Source: Chromatiales bacterium
Lineage (GTDB): Bacteria > Pseudomonadota > Gammaproteobacteria > UBA6429 > Thiohalophilaceae
Length of the DNA stretch: 6,432 bases
Reading direction: 5' to 3'
Assembly: GCA_027001895.1 (NCBI GenBank)
Contig: JALTLP010000109.1
Coordinates: forward strand, 1-6,432
Under the pieces are notes generated by a model. That model ran no database searches and was not told the origin of the DNA. It worked only from the letters and a program-made list of their open reading frames with translations. Below, piece by piece: positions 5,957 through 6,432 of this stretch; position 1 is the stretch's first letter, and every line of letters starts with the position of its first letter. The position numbers and the translations under genes were made by a program.

Positions 5957-6432
5957 TTGTCTTTACCTACATGTAAAACAGCTAAAAAAGCATCCTGTGG
6001 TAATTCTACACTCCCCACCTGCTTCATTCGCTTTTTACCCTCTTTTTGTTTTTCCAGTAATTTACGTTTACGTGACACATCGCCACCATAACACTTTGCC
6101 GTTACATTTTTGCGTAATGCTTTCACATTTGTCCGCGCCAGTACCTTAACGCCTATCGCTGCCTGGATAGCAACATCAAACATCTGGCGAGGAATAATTT
6201 CTTTCATCTTTTCAGTCAGCTTGCGACCATGTGAAACAGCATTATCACGATGTACAATTACCGCAAGTGCGTCAACCTTTTCTGAATTTATCAGGATATC
6301 CAGTTTAACCAAATCTGCCTGCTGAAAACGAGTAAATTCATAGTCTAACGAAGCATAACCCCGACTTACTGATTTTAAACGGTCAAAAAAGTCCAGTACA
6401 ATTTCATTCAAAGGTAATTCAAAAATTATACT
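5953..6432 (-). CDS. lepA: Elongation factor 4 (LepA), C-terminal 159 residues
   Basis: LepA/EF4 is a ribosome-associated GTPase related to EF-G, linked to back-translocation, initiation and 30S assembly. Only the C-terminal part lies in the window, since the frame stays open through the right edge; about 440 of some 600 residues are outside, including the whole GTPase domain. What is visible is the end of the EF-G-like domain V (ELPLNEIVLDFFDRLKSVS, RGYASLDYEF, DALAVIVHRD, IPRQMFDVAIQAAIG) and the LepA-specific C-terminal domain (NVTAKCYGGDVSRKRKLLEKQ, ending in LPQDAFLAVLHVGKDK), given here in pieces. The motif KCYGGDxSRK is diagnostic for LepA against EF-G. It is the first gene seen of the operon, and its promoter lies outside the window. 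Confidence 0.97.
   Translation of the reverse strand, partial: SIIFELPLNEIVLDFFDRLKSVSRGYASLDYEFTRFQQADLVKLDILINSEKVDALAVIVHRDNAVSHGRKLTEKMKEIIPRQMFDVAIQAAIGVKVLARTNVKALRKNVTAKCYGGDVSRKRKLLEKQKEGKKRMKQVGSVELPQDAFLAVLHVGKDK

Noticed and set aside
5901..6325. Plus-strand open frames antisense to lepB and lepA
   Set aside because: They are opposite strongly conserved LepA and LepB coding sequence and show no recognisable protein features.

Overview
The window looks like a chromosomal core region of a gammaproteobacterium with a fairly AT-rich genome (roughly 40% GC judged by eye). Every recognisable protein resembles its Escherichia coli or Pseudomonas counterpart. The gene order lepA-lepB-DUF4845-rnc-era-recO-pdxJ-acpS is the classic beta/gammaproteobacterial arrangement, with the DUF4845 gene between lepB and rnc as in Pseudomonas. 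The genus cannot be named from the sequence alone.

Layout, reading the main operon along its own (minus) strand from the right edge: the 3' end of lepA (6432-5953), lepB (5956-5144), a DUF4845 membrane protein (5126-4758), rnc (4751-4074), era (4084-3179), recO (3189-2434), pdxJ (2423-1701) and acpS (1704-1327). The genes overlap by 4 or 11 bases or are separated by 6 to 17 bases. No internal promoter or terminator was seen, so they probably form one transcription unit with translational coupling. A weak hairpin followed by a U-rich run (1292-1252) could end this transcript. Convergent to it lies a small plus-strand gene (875-1249) encoding a stand-alone histidine phosphotransfer (Hpt) protein. 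Divergent from that gene is cysM on the minus strand (785 to beyond the left edge), with an 89-base shared promoter region between them. No gene-free stretch exceeds 90 bases.

The operon combines translation and ribosome-linked factors (LepA/EF4, Era, RNase III), protein export (signal peptidase I), DNA repair (RecO), vitamin B6 synthesis (PdxJ) and acyl-carrier-protein activation (AcpS). CysM makes cysteine and uses the cofactor whose synthesis PdxJ serves, but this is probably coincidence of location.

Most of the window is ordinary. The item that stands out is the small Hpt gene. Its sequence is of the GacS/BarA C-terminal Hpt type, and it lies between acpS and cysM, close to where the full-length hybrid kinase gacS/barA lies in several relatives. 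Only the phosphotransfer domain is present here. It may be a detached module of a split Gac phosphorelay or a surviving remnant. I saw no mobile elements, CRISPR arrays, RNA genes or evidence of a wholly new system.
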